DNA of 14,424 nucleotides from NCBI GenBank assembly GCA_009774655.1, contig VSOD01000044.1, forward strand, positions 1,069 to 15,492. Direction: 5' to 3'. A model generated the notes under the pieces. That model had not been told where the DNA came from, ran no database searches, and saw only the letters and a list, made by a program, of their open reading frames with translations. A program made the position numbers and the translations under genes. Positions 6,219 through 13,185 of this stretch are shown here, one piece after another; positions within the stretch are counted from its first letter, which is position 1; every line of letters starts with the position of its first letter. This stretch comes from Lachnospiraceae bacterium (lineage in GTDB: Bacteria > Bacillota_A > Clostridia > Lachnospirales > Lachnospiraceae).

Positions 6219-7220
6219 TTAGTAGGAATACTTTACGGTGTAATTTTTCCCGTCTCCGATATATTTTTTCAGGGAGGAACGGCTGTTGCCCGCCGCCAGC
6301 GTGGGGTCCATCAAAGACCAGTGCTTTCCGTCAAATTCGATGATGCTGTCCACCCAGCCGATCTCCGTCAGATAGACGCTGATCCAGGCATGGTAAGCCT
6401 CCCCGGAATAGCCGATCTGCAGCTTCGTCGGTATGCCCTGTGAACGGAGCATGGCCGCCATAAGCGACGCATAGTCAAAACAGATGCCCTTCTTCGTCTT
6501 AAGCGTCCTGTCCACATCCGGCAGGTATCCTCCCGTGACCGTCGCCGCCAGTTCCTCATCGTAAGTAATATTCTCTATGATATACAGATAGACCCGCTCC
6601 ACGTAGTCAAGATCATCGGCAGACTCGCCGGACAGCCTGATGCCGCAGGCCACGGTCTCATCGTCCCGGGTAAACCAGGCATACTGGTTCGGATACAAAA
6701 AGGGCCGGAACTCATCCGCAAGTTCCACCTGCATCTCCTGTGAAAAGGCCAGCGCGTACATATCATCCTGTACATGCTCCAGAACATCGACTTTATAGCT
6801 GCCGTCCCCCTCCGACAGCGGAAAAGTCTCGTAGGAGCTGCCGGCAAGCGTATAAGTATAGGTAGTCGAGTCCGGCACCGTGATCTGCACTTTGACCTTG
6901 GATGCCCCTCCCTGATAACGTATCATCACATACCCTTCGTCAGTATGGGAGGCGTCTATGGAAACCGTGTCATCGCCGTATGTAACGTCGCCGGAGGCTT
7001 CGGGAACAAGACAGGTCTGCACGGTAGCCCGCCCTCCTGCTTCCGCCTTCTTCCCTGCCGCTTTGGCATTCCCGATCCCGGAGGAGGCTTCTTTTGTATC
7101 CGCCGCCTCTTCTCCCGCGTCTTTCCCGGAAGGAGAACCGGATGACTGGAAAGAGCATCCGATAAAAGCGAAGACAAAAGCAAATATGAGAAATACACAG
7201 ATTGGTAATTTTCTGTGCAT
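6219..7220 (-). CDS. Lipoprotein with transglutaminase-like (cysteine protease fold) domain
   Basis: The protein has 333 residues. A basic start (MHRKLP), hydrophobic core and FIGC at 19-22 indicate a lipoprotein signal, with Cys22 as the probable lipidated residue (Phe at -3 is slightly atypical). Residues ~25-65 are a Ser/Gly/Ala/Lys-rich linker. A beta-rich region follows to ~170, then a Transglut_core domain. Its triad is visible as Cys247 (KKGICFDYASLMAAML), His277 (GEAYHAWISVY) and Asp305 (SLMDPTLA). The domain could crosslink, cleave or otherwise act on proteins outside the membrane. The start is the ATG at 7218-7220, with GGAG 7 nt upstream. It is the first gene of the cluster, behind a promoter at 7258-7286, so it may serve pilus subunits. 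The substrate is unknown. Confidence 0.87.
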   Translation of the reverse strand: MHRKLPICVFLIFAFVFAFIGCSFQSSGSPSGKDAGEEAADTKEASSGIGNAKAAGKKAEAGGRATVQTCLVPEASGDVTYGDDTVSIDASHTDEGYVMIRYQGGASKVKVQITVPDSTTYTYTLAGSSYETFPLSEGDGSYKVDVLEHVQDDMYALAFSQEMQVELADEFRPFLYPNQYAWFTRDDETVACGIRLSGESADDLDYVERVYLYIIENITYDEELAATVTGGYLPDVDRTLKTKKGICFDYASLMAAMLRSQGIPTKLQIGYSGEAYHAWISVYLTEIGWVDSIIEFDGKHWSLMDPTLAAGNSRSSLKKYIGDGKNYTVKYSY

Positions 7221-7257
7221 AGGACAACTCCTTTCCAAAGAAAAATATATTTACGCC

Positions 7258-7286
7258 AGTATATCATCAAAAACATGCCCGAACAA
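7258..7286 (-). promoter_or_regulatory. Promoter of the lipoprotein/pil-like operon
   Basis: On the minus strand TTGTTC (7281-7286), a 17-bp spacer and TATACT (7258-7263) lie about 40 bp upstream of the lipoprotein ATG. The -10 matches 5 of 6 consensus bases and the -35 4 of 6. No riboswitch-like structure fits in the short leader. Confidence 0.6.
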
Positions 7287-7327
7287 GAACAATTATATTC
7301 CAGCGCCGGATCCTTTTGACCGGATTG

Positions 7328-8677
7328 TTACGATTCCTTCAATCTGCGGTAAAGCGTAAAATACATGGTCACGAAGCAGGCCAGCCCGCCTATGGCATTG
7401 GAGACAGGCTCCGCCATGAACACCCCGTTTACCCCGAATCCCACCTTCGGCAGCAGCAGCGTCAGCGGCGCCACGATCACCGCCTTGCGCAGCAGTGAGA
7501 AAAAGATCGCATGGCGGGAGTAGCCAAGCGCAGTAAAAGCCGCCTGCCCCGAAAACTGAAACGCCATAAAGAAAAAGCCGAAAAAGTACAGCCGCAGCGC
7601 ATCCACACCCGCTTCGATCATGGCCCCGTCCTCCGTGAATACGGACAGCAGCAGATGCGGACTTAAGATCACCAGCAGCCATGCAACTACCGTATAAAGG
7701 ATGCCGAGCACCGTCATAAAACGGATGCCCTCCCGGACCTTCTCGTATTCCTTCGCCCCGTAATTATATCCCAGTACCGGCTGCGCCCCGTTTGTGATGC
7801 CGCTGACCGGCAGGGACAGGATCTCCCTGGCAGAGTTGATCACCGTCATCACACCCACGTAAAGGTCGCCGCCGTAAATCTTAAGCGTCGCATTGCACAC
7901 CACCTGCACAAGACAGTTTGTTCCCTGCATGATAAAACCCGACATGCCCAGCGCCATGATCTCTCCCGCCAGCCTGCCGTCGATCCGCAGATTCCGCCTC
8001 TGCATGGGAAGCAGCGCCTTTTTTCCTGTCAAAAAACACAGCACCCAGATACAGGACACCGCCTGGCTTAACACCGTCGCCAGCGCCGCACCGCCCACGC
8101 CCATATGCAGCCCGAAAATAAAAACAGGATCCAGCACCAGATTGAGCACGGCGCCAAACAGCGTCGTCAGCATACCGATCCGCGGAAATCCCTGCGCGTT
8201 GATGAAGCCGTTCAGCCCCGTAGCCAGCATCGTAAAAGGCGTCCCGATCAGATAGATCCGCAGGTAGGCGTCCGCATACAGATAAGAAGCGTCGCTGGCG
8301 CCGAACAGATAAAGCACCGGCCTGCGAAACAGATAACAGAACAAAAACAAGACCACCGATGCGGCAAGCAGAAGCGAAAACGTATTGCCCAGTATTTTTC
8401 CTGCCCGCTCCTCCTTCCCCGCTCCCCTCGCAATGGAAAAAAGCGGCGTGCCGCCCGTGCCGAACAGAAACGTAAAGGCCGCGATCAGCGTCGTCAGCGG
8501 AAACACCAGCCCGATCCCCGTCAGCGCCATGCTGTCCGCTCCCGGCAGATGCCCGATATAAATACGGTCCACCACATTATACAAAAGCTGCACCAGCTGT
8601 GCCAGAATCAGCGGTATCGACTGCGCAACAATATTCTGCCAGACCTTCCCCTTAGAAAAATCAGTTGAATGCATCAT
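7328..8677 (-). CDS. MATE family multidrug/metabolite exporter
   Basis: The protein has 449 residues, full length for MATE exporters, with 12 hydrophobic segments. The N-terminal half begins KVWQNIVAQSIPLILAQLVQ with NVVDRIYIGHLPG, typical of the DinF/NorM-like branch. The two-fold repeat is visible, with the second half starting near LAGEIMALGMSGFIMQGTNC. It would export cationic compounds using Na+ or H+. Two adjacent ATGs (8675-8677 and 8672-8674) follow GGAGAGGA; the first is listed, but the second has comparable spacing. A TTG at 8690 can be excluded because the ribosome site would lie inside the gene. The promoter is at 8716-8745. The substrate cannot be told from sequence. It is divergent from marR. 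Confidence 0.92.
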   Translation of the reverse strand: MMHSTDFSKGKVWQNIVAQSIPLILAQLVQLLYNVVDRIYIGHLPGADSMALTGIGLVFPLTTLIAAFTFLFGTGGTPLFSIARGAGKEERAGKILGNTFSLLLAASVVLFLFCYLFRRPVLYLFGASDASYLYADAYLRIYLIGTPFTMLATGLNGFINAQGFPRIGMLTTLFGAVLNLVLDPVFIFGLHMGVGGAALATVLSQAVSCIWVLCFLTGKKALLPMQRRNLRIDGRLAGEIMALGMSGFIMQGTNCLVQVVCNATLKIYGGDLYVGVMTVINSAREILSLPVSGITNGAQPVLGYNYGAKEYEKVREGIRFMTVLGILYTVVAWLLVILSPHLLLSVFTEDGAMIEAGVDALRLYFFGFFFMAFQFSGQAAFTALGYSRHAIFFSLLRKAVIVAPLTLLLPKVGFGVNGVFMAEPVSNAIGGLACFVTMYFTLYRRLKES

Positions 8678-8715
8678 AAAATCCTCTCCCAAATGTTACC
8701 ATTTACTCTTTTACT

Positions 8716-8745
8716 ATCTTACCACGCTTTCCCGTAAGGAAGCAA
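8716..8745 (-). promoter_or_regulatory. Promoter of the intact MATE gene
   Basis: On the minus strand TTGCTT (8740-8745), an 18-bp spacer and TAAGAT (8716-8721) lie about 39 bp upstream of the MATE start. Its distance from the MarR operators (about 95 bp) makes direct MarR control less likely. Confidence 0.5.
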
Positions 8746-8829
8746 GTTCGTGTGCTGTCATGAAAAAGGCCGCTGCGACTGACGCTGCAACAAACGTTAC
8801 CTAACTCCCTCCTGTTTTGTCTGACCCTA

Positions 8830-8858
8830 TTGACAGTAGTACGAAATCATACTATAAT
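8830..8858 (+). promoter_or_regulatory. Consensus promoter of the marR-MATE unit
   Basis: TTGACA (8830-8835), a 17-bp spacer and TATAAT (8853-8858) match the vegetative consensus exactly. A second TATAAT at 8886-8891 has only a poor -35 (TTTATG). The spacer contains an operator half of the MarR site pair, so repression by occlusion is expected. Confidence 0.85.
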
Positions 8859-8882
8859 GGCCTTTATGGTACGATTTCGTAC
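8839..8882 (+). promoter_or_regulatory. Two MarR operators flanking the -10 box
   Basis: Site 1 (8839-8852) reads GTACGA-AA-TCATAC, a palindrome with one mismatch, inside the -35/-10 spacer. Site 2 (8869-8882) reads GTACGA-TT-TCGTAC, a perfect palindrome near the start of transcription. Their centres are 30 bp apart, about three helical turns. The outer 12-mers TAGTACGAAATC (8837-8848) and GATTTCGTACTA (8873-8884) are also exact inverted repeats. This is the arrangement expected for autorepression by the adjacent MarR protein. Confidence 0.8.
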
Positions 8883-8911
8883 TATTATAATGTAAAAGAA
8901 GGAGCCGGGTC

Positions 8912-9352
8912 ATGTGTGACAATCTTTCCAAAAAATTGAAACGCTACAATTATCTGGTGGGAGAAATCGACGCTACCTATCATGAACTCTCCACAAAATT
9001 CGGCCTGTCCGACAGCATGATGCGGATCCTCTATACCATCTGCGATAACGGTACGGACTGCCCGCTGCAGAAAATATGCCGCCTCACCGGCCTCAGCAAG
9101 CAGACCATCAATTCCGCCCTGCGCAGACTGGAGCAGGAAGGCATTGTATATCTGGAACCCTTAAGCCCGAAGAATAAGAATGTCTGCCTGACAGAAGCCG
9201 GCAAACAGCTGACACAGCAGACTGCCGGTCGCCTCCAGGCAATGGAGAACGCTGTCTTTGCCTCCTGGCCGCCGGAAGACGTCGAGAAATACATTGCACT
9301 GACAGAAGCCTATCTGCATGCCCTGCGGGAGCAGGCTGCGGTATTGTGCTGA
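8912..9352 (+). CDS. MarR family transcriptional regulator
   Basis: The protein has 146 residues, the usual MarR size. Helices at both ends serve dimerisation. The winged helix lies at about 35-95: PLQKICRLTGLSKQTINSAL is the helix-turn-helix (51-70), RRLEQEGIVYLEP leads into the wing, and NKNVCLTEAGKQL follows it. MarR proteins usually repress their own operon and release on ligand binding, here probably the substrate of the exporter encoded next to it. The ATG at 8912 follows AAGGAG at 7 nt. Two operator palindromes lie in its promoter. The last few residues (about REQAAVLC) overlap the truncated MATE gene and may come from the deletion that joined the two genes. Confidence 0.93.
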   Translation: MCDNLSKKLKRYNYLVGEIDATYHELSTKFGLSDSMMRILYTICDNGTDCPLQKICRLTGLSKQTINSALRRLEQEGIVYLEPLSPKNKNVCLTEAGKQLTQQTAGRLQAMENAVFASWPPEDVEKYIALTEAYLHALREQAAVLC

Positions 9353-10362
9353 CTGCAGCAGGACTGTTATGTTTGCGACCTCTTCTGTCCATGTTAGGTG
9401 CCGGCGGCCAGATGCTGGAAGACTGTATCACCTACGGGAAGATCATTCTGCCCGCAGTGACCGCCTATATTCTGCAGTATGAATTTCAGTGCCTGTTCGC
9501 CACCGCCGAGAAGCCGAAGCTGGGGCTCTATATAACCATCGCCGCCGGACTGACCAATGCCCTGCTGGACGCCCTTTTTATCATCGTCTTCCGCTGGGGG
9601 CTGCAGGGCGCGGCCGCGGCTACCGCCATCGGCCAGTGCGTGGGCGGCATTCTCCCGCTGCTCTATTTCGCCCGGCCGAACACCAGCCTGCTGCGGCTTA
9701 CGAAAGCGAAATTCGATGGCACGGCATTGCTGAAAGTCTGCGCCAACGGTTCCTCGGAGCTGATGAACAACATATCCGCTTCCATCGTCAGCATGCTCTA
9801 CAATATCCAGCTGTTAAAATACGCCGGAGAAGACGGCGTTGCCGCCTATGGTGTACTGATGTATGTCAATATGATCTTTCTGGCCGCTTTCATCGGCTTC
9901 TCCGTAGGCGTCTCCCCGGTGATCGGCTACCACAGCGGCGCCGGCAGCTACGAAGAGTTGAAGGGCCTGTTGAAGAAAAGTTTTATCATAACAACCGTTT
10001 TTGCAGTTTTGATGTTTGCTGCCGCACAGCTGCTGGCCGGGCCGCTTTCCCGGATGTTCGTCGGTTACGACCAGGAACTGCTTACAATGACGTTACGCGG
10101 CTTCTTTGTCTTCTCCTTTTCCTTCCTCTTTGCAGGATTCGCCATCTTCGGCTCCGCCTTCTTTACGGCGTTGGGAGACGGCCTTACCTCCGCCCTGATC
10201 TCCTTTCTGCGGACCCTGGTATTCCAGATCTCCGCAGTCCTGCTCCTGCCGCTGATCTGGGGCCTTGACGGCATCTGGATCTCCATAGTCGCGGCAGAAG
10301 CAGCGGCCGTTATCGTCGCACTGCTGTTCCTGCTCGGAAAACGCAGGAAATATCATTACTAA
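9346..10362 (+). CDS. MATE family exporter lacking its N-terminus (probable pseudogene)
   Basis: The open frame has 338 residues. The first residues (LTAAGLLCLRPLLSMLGA) align with residues ~110-127 of the intact MATE in this window (FLFCYLFRRPVLYLFGAS), so about 107 residues, covering helices 1, 2 and most of 3, are missing. The remainder reads well to a normal C-terminus. The missing segment cannot be recovered upstream in another frame, because marR occupies that DNA; a deletion is therefore more likely than a frameshift. The nominal start is a GTG overlapping the marR stop (GTGCTGA), with the nearest purine site 14 nt away. It is unlikely to transport as is. No further frameshift or stop is seen, so the event may be recent. 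Confidence 0.8.
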   Translation: MLTAAGLLCLRPLLSMLGAGGQMLEDCITYGKIILPAVTAYILQYEFQCLFATAEKPKLGLYITIAAGLTNALLDALFIIVFRWGLQGAAAATAIGQCVGGILPLLYFARPNTSLLRLTKAKFDGTALLKVCANGSSELMNNISASIVSMLYNIQLLKYAGEDGVAAYGVLMYVNMIFLAAFIGFSVGVSPVIGYHSGAGSYEELKGLLKKSFIITTVFAVLMFAAAQLLAGPLSRMFVGYDQELLTMTLRGFFVFSFSFLFAGFAIFGSAFFTALGDGLTSALISFLRTLVFQISAVLLLPLIWGLDGIWISIVAAEAAAVIVALLFLLGKRRKYHY

Positions 10363-10373
10363 TGTTATTTTTA

Positions 10374-10421
10374 CAAAAACAGATCCCGGCAGACATTCTC
10401 AGCCTGCCGGGATCTGTTTTT
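10374..10421. terminator. Strong bidirectional rho-independent terminator
   Basis: Perfect 13-bp arms CAGATCCCGGCAG (10380-10392) and CTGCCGGGATCTG (10404-10416) enclose an 11-nt loop. A T-run follows on the + strand (10417-10421), and the A-run before it (10375-10379) gives a T-run on the minus strand. It ends the marR-MATE unit and can also end the facing alpha-glucosidase transcript. Confidence 0.93.
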
Positions 10422-10430
10422 CATGATCTG

Positions 10431-10540
10431 CTACTTATTACCTGTTACTTATTACCTGTTACTTATTACTTATTACTTGTTACTTATTATCTGTTACCTA
10501 TTACCCATTACCTATTGTATTGCCTGTTACCTATCATCCG
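10431..10540. repeat. Degenerate heptamer array, unit TTACYTR, about 15 units
   Basis: The region reads almost entirely as 7-bp units: TTACTTA, TTACCTG, TTACTTG, TTATCTG, TTACCTA and similar, with one 5-bp slip near 10522. It lies between the terminator and the end of the GH31 gene. On the minus strand the units contain TAA/TAG-type triplets in every frame. No gene is supported here. Confidence 0.9.
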
Positions 10541-10564
10541 TTATATAACAATTAATTATTATTT

Positions 10565-12652
10565 TTACATACTGAACTTTCGATATTCTTCCGGCTTCCG
10601 GTAGTTCCTGCTCACACCGTCATCCTCATACAGCATATACTCTGCCCCCGCAAATCCAAGTACCGTCATATGCTCCATATCAACCGCTTCCACATATTCA
10701 GCCGACTCTGCCAGCGGAATACACTTTCCGCTGCGGATAAACAGCGGCACTTCATTCAGAGCGATCTCCACATAATGATGCCCCTGCCCCAGTACTTCCT
10801 CACTGATCGTGCCGTCCGGCAGGAATTTGACGAACTTCATCTCTTCCGGCAGATAAACATAGCGCCCCTTCGCATTCTGCGTGTAGACCGGAGCGATCAT
10901 GATCTCATCCCCCAGCATCATCTGATCTTCCACTTGCAGCGCCATCGCATCTTCCGGATAAACGAAAGCCAGCGGTTTAAAATACAAGTCGTTATTTAAT
11001 GCAGCTTTCATATACTCGCTGTACAGATACGGAATCAGACGGTAACGCACGCCGATCACATGGCGGAAATCCTCTATCGCCTCAAACTGATAGCACTCCT
11101 GCTCTCTCGTCCCCTGTGCCGCATGGTTACGCATCAACGGTGTAAATACACCCAGCGCCAGCCAGCGCAGCAGCATATCCCTTGTCGTATCGGCGCCGAA
11201 TCCGCCCAGATCCGCACCGGTATACAGGAAACCGCACATATTTAAGGACGGCAGCATTTTCAGGTTCAGCAGGATATGAGACCACCAGGACTTGTTGTCC
11301 CCTGTCCAGATGCCGCCATAACGGTGCATACCGATATAAGAAGAACGGGAGAACATGAGGAATCTCTTGTCCGGATCGATCCGCTCAAAAGCCTCTCCGG
11401 CCGCCCTCGTCATATAATAGCCGAACAGATTATGTACCTTGTCGTGGCGCACTCTTCCATCCTTCGTATTATGATAAAAACGCCTGTAATCTTCCCTGCT
11501 GTTGGCCAGACTGCCCAGCTTCCACATCAACGGCCATACAGACGGGCCGGCAAAACGTTTCTTATCGCCTTCCGCAGCAGTTTTCTCACTGTCTTCGCCC
11601 TGATTCCTGTTATCTGCCGCCATCTCTCCGGCTGTGATACCGCCGCCATTCTCGTTCTCCAGGAAATCTTTCAGCATATCTTTCAACTCCGCCAGACCCT
11701 CTTTGGAATAGAAGATCGCCGGCTCATTCATGTCGTTCCAGAAGCCCTCAATGCCCTGATCGGTCAGAATGCGATACTTATCACCAAACCATTTCCGCGC
11801 TTCCTCATTCAGCACATCCGGGAAATGCGTATCCCCGGGCCATACCGCCGCCACGAAATCGCTGCCGTCCTCGCGCTGACAGAAGTAACGGTTCTGCACG
11901 CCCTCCTCATAGATGTCATATCCCTTTTCCACCTTCACGCCCGCGTCGATGATCGGAATCAGACGGATATTCCTGTCTTTCATCTCCTGCACAAAGGCCG
12001 GAAAATCCTGGAAATTCTCCTCATTTAACGTAAAATCCTTAAAGCCCTGCATATAGTCGATATCCATATAGACCATATCCAGCGGCACACCGTTCTCCCT
12101 GTAGCCATCTACCACCCTGCGGAAATCCTCCTTCGTCTTATATCCCCAGCGGCTCTGCCCGAAACCAAATGCATACTTGGGCGGGATATAGCTTCTGCCG
12201 ATGATGCCGCGGAACTGCTTCACAATATCATAGGGGGAATCCCCGTCGATCACAAACAGGTTCAGGTCCGCATCTTCACATGACACCTGTAATGTATCTG
12301 TCTTCGTGTATCCGATATCAAAAGTGATCTCTGACGGATAATCGAAAAACAGTCCGAATGTCTCCCTGCCTGCCACGACAATAAAGTTATGCGCACCATA
12401 TAAAGAACGCTTGTCTTCCGTGTGGTTCGGATCATCCGTACAGTCACTGGTATAGCAGTAACCCCGCTTGTTCAATCCCCTGTTGGCCTCCCCAAGGCCA
12501 TACACGATATCATTCTCCTCCATCTTGTAGGTAAAGCGAAATCCCTGCTCTGTCTCAATGCTGCCATAAGCCGGCGTACCTGCCGCCACTGCCACTTCTT
12601 TCACTACGGCCTCTGTTGTAAATGGTTTACCGTATACATACTTCTGAATCAT
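10565..12652 (-). CDS. Alpha-glucosidase, glycoside hydrolase family 31
   Basis: This 695-residue cytoplasmic enzyme has no signal peptide. It carries the GH31 nucleophile motif GFWNDMNEP with Asp307 and the acid/base motif GIWTGDNKSWW with Asp452. Trp169 (FGQSRWGY) occupies the position that, from memory, favours alpha-1,6 linkages in the Blautia obeum enzyme. An acidic, Gly/Asn-rich insert of about 32 residues (about 332-365) lies between the two motifs and explains the length over ~663 residues. The enzyme should release glucose from isomaltose/maltose-like oligosaccharides. The ATG at 12650-12652 follows AGGAGG at 7 nt. The gene stands alone and faces the marR-MATE unit, ending before the heptamer array. 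The transport partner is not in this window. Confidence 0.93.
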   Translation of the reverse strand: MIQKYVYGKPFTTEAVVKEVAVAAGTPAYGSIETEQGFRFTYKMEENDIVYGLGEANRGLNKRGYCYTSDCTDDPNHTEDKRSLYGAHNFIVVAGRETFGLFFDYPSEITFDIGYTKTDTLQVSCEDADLNLFVIDGDSPYDIVKQFRGIIGRSYIPPKYAFGFGQSRWGYKTKEDFRRVVDGYRENGVPLDMVYMDIDYMQGFKDFTLNEENFQDFPAFVQEMKDRNIRLIPIIDAGVKVEKGYDIYEEGVQNRYFCQREDGSDFVAAVWPGDTHFPDVLNEEARKWFGDKYRILTDQGIEGFWNDMNEPAIFYSKEGLAELKDMLKDFLENENGGGITAGEMAADNRNQGEDSEKTAAEGDKKRFAGPSVWPLMWKLGSLANSREDYRRFYHNTKDGRVRHDKVHNLFGYYMTRAAGEAFERIDPDKRFLMFSRSSYIGMHRYGGIWTGDNKSWWSHILLNLKMLPSLNMCGFLYTGADLGGFGADTTRDMLLRWLALGVFTPLMRNHAAQGTREQECYQFEAIEDFRHVIGVRYRLIPYLYSEYMKAALNNDLYFKPLAFVYPEDAMALQVEDQMMLGDEIMIAPVYTQNAKGRYVYLPEEMKFVKFLPDGTISEEVLGQGHHYVEIALNEVPLFIRSGKCIPLAESAEYVEAVDMEHMTVLGFAGAEYMLYEDDGVSRNYRKPEEYRKFSM

Positions 12653-12730
12653 GTCTTTTCCTCCTGTTGTTTTTTACCGTACAGACAGCCCGGTCAAATA
12701 ACCCGCCGTCTGCCCCATTAAGATAATTTC

Positions 12731-12736
12731 ATTATA
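12731..12736 (-). promoter_or_regulatory. Possible -10 box of the GH31 gene
   Basis: TATAAT on the minus strand, about 80 bp before the GH31 start. No good -35 is found at 16-18 bp spacing, so an activator or an unusual promoter type would be needed. Confidence 0.35.
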
Positions 12737-12863
12737 TTGCATTTATTCAGAAAACACTTACGATATTTTAAGAAAAAATACTATTATTTTGACTTTTTAT
12801 ATCTTTTTACAAGATACCTTTTATGACAGAAAAAATTTATGCCCCTTTTCTCCCCAAAAAATC

Positions 12864-12892
12864 TTGCCATACGTTATGTCCTGTGTTAGGAT
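12864..12892 (+). promoter_or_regulatory. Candidate promoter of the Rpn nuclease gene
   Basis: TTGCCA (5 of 6 consensus), a 17-bp spacer and TAGGAT (4 of 6). The transcript would carry a leader of close to 300 nt before the Rpn start. Confidence 0.5.
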
Positions 12893-13131
12893 AAAAGCAA
12901 GCAAAAAACAAAATGAGCAAAGTCTTTTTTACGTATAGCTCATTTACGAAATTCGCTCTGCGGATTCGTATCTCAGGAGTACTTCCTTATAAAACAGATC
13001 TAAGATTCTTACAGTATCTTACCGGACTTGCAGCTTTTTTCATGAAGTCCGTATCAGTGCAGAGTATTCTCTGCAGGAACTCCTTGCTTACAACTGAATC
13101 ACTGCGGGGAGAAGATCAACTGTAAACAGCG

Positions 13132-13181
13132 CATCCTCTCTGCCGCGCGAAACACTTTTCTACCAAACGAAAGAGAGGATG
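13132..13181 (+). promoter_or_regulatory. Inverted repeat masking the Rpn ribosome binding site
   Basis: CATCCTCTCT (13132-13141) is the exact reverse complement of AGAGAGGATG (13172-13181), separated by 30 nt. The second arm contains the Shine-Dalgarno sequence (AGGA at 13176-13179, 6 nt before the ATG at 13186). If the stem forms, ribosome entry is blocked. Similar masking is known for IS200-type transposase mRNAs. Confidence 0.65.
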
Positions 13182-13185
13182 AACC

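Larger units (their letters stand above)
12653..13185. other. 533-bp gene-free region with divergent promoters and structured leader
   Basis: No supported gene. On the minus side a TATAAT (12731-12736) may serve the GH31 gene, but its -35 is poor. On the plus side TTGCCA-17-TAGGAT (12864-12892) is a promoter candidate for the Rpn gene, giving a leader of nearly 300 nt. That leader holds hairpins AATTCGC/GCGGATT (12950-12966), TGCAGAG/CTCTGCA (13058-13075) and the ribosome-site stem at 13132-13181. A 70-codon frame at 12913-13125 lacks a ribosome site and recognisable homology. Confidence 0.6.

Noticed and set aside
7221..7327. Cyclic di-GMP riboswitch upstream of the pilus-like operon
   Set aside because: Looked for because such switches precede pilin genes in Clostridioides. 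The leader after the promoter is only about 30 nt, and no GEMM-like conserved segments are present.
10431..10540. Possible CRISPR array
   Set aside because: Units are 7 bp with no spacers; a CRISPR needs ~25-40 bp repeats separated by unique spacers. The octamer array at 5101-5140 fails for the same reason.
10362..10604. 80-codon + frame across the terminator and heptamer array
   Set aside because: Its repetitive LLPVTYYLL content is just the translated heptamer array, and a strong terminator lies at its beginning.
11276..12028. 250-codon + frame
   Set aside because: Antisense to the GH31 catalytic domain and without ribosome site or homology.
12913..13125. 70-codon + frame ahead of the Rpn gene
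   Set aside because: No ribosome site, no recognisable domain, and it coincides with hairpin-rich leader sequence. A leader peptide cannot be excluded, but nothing supports it.
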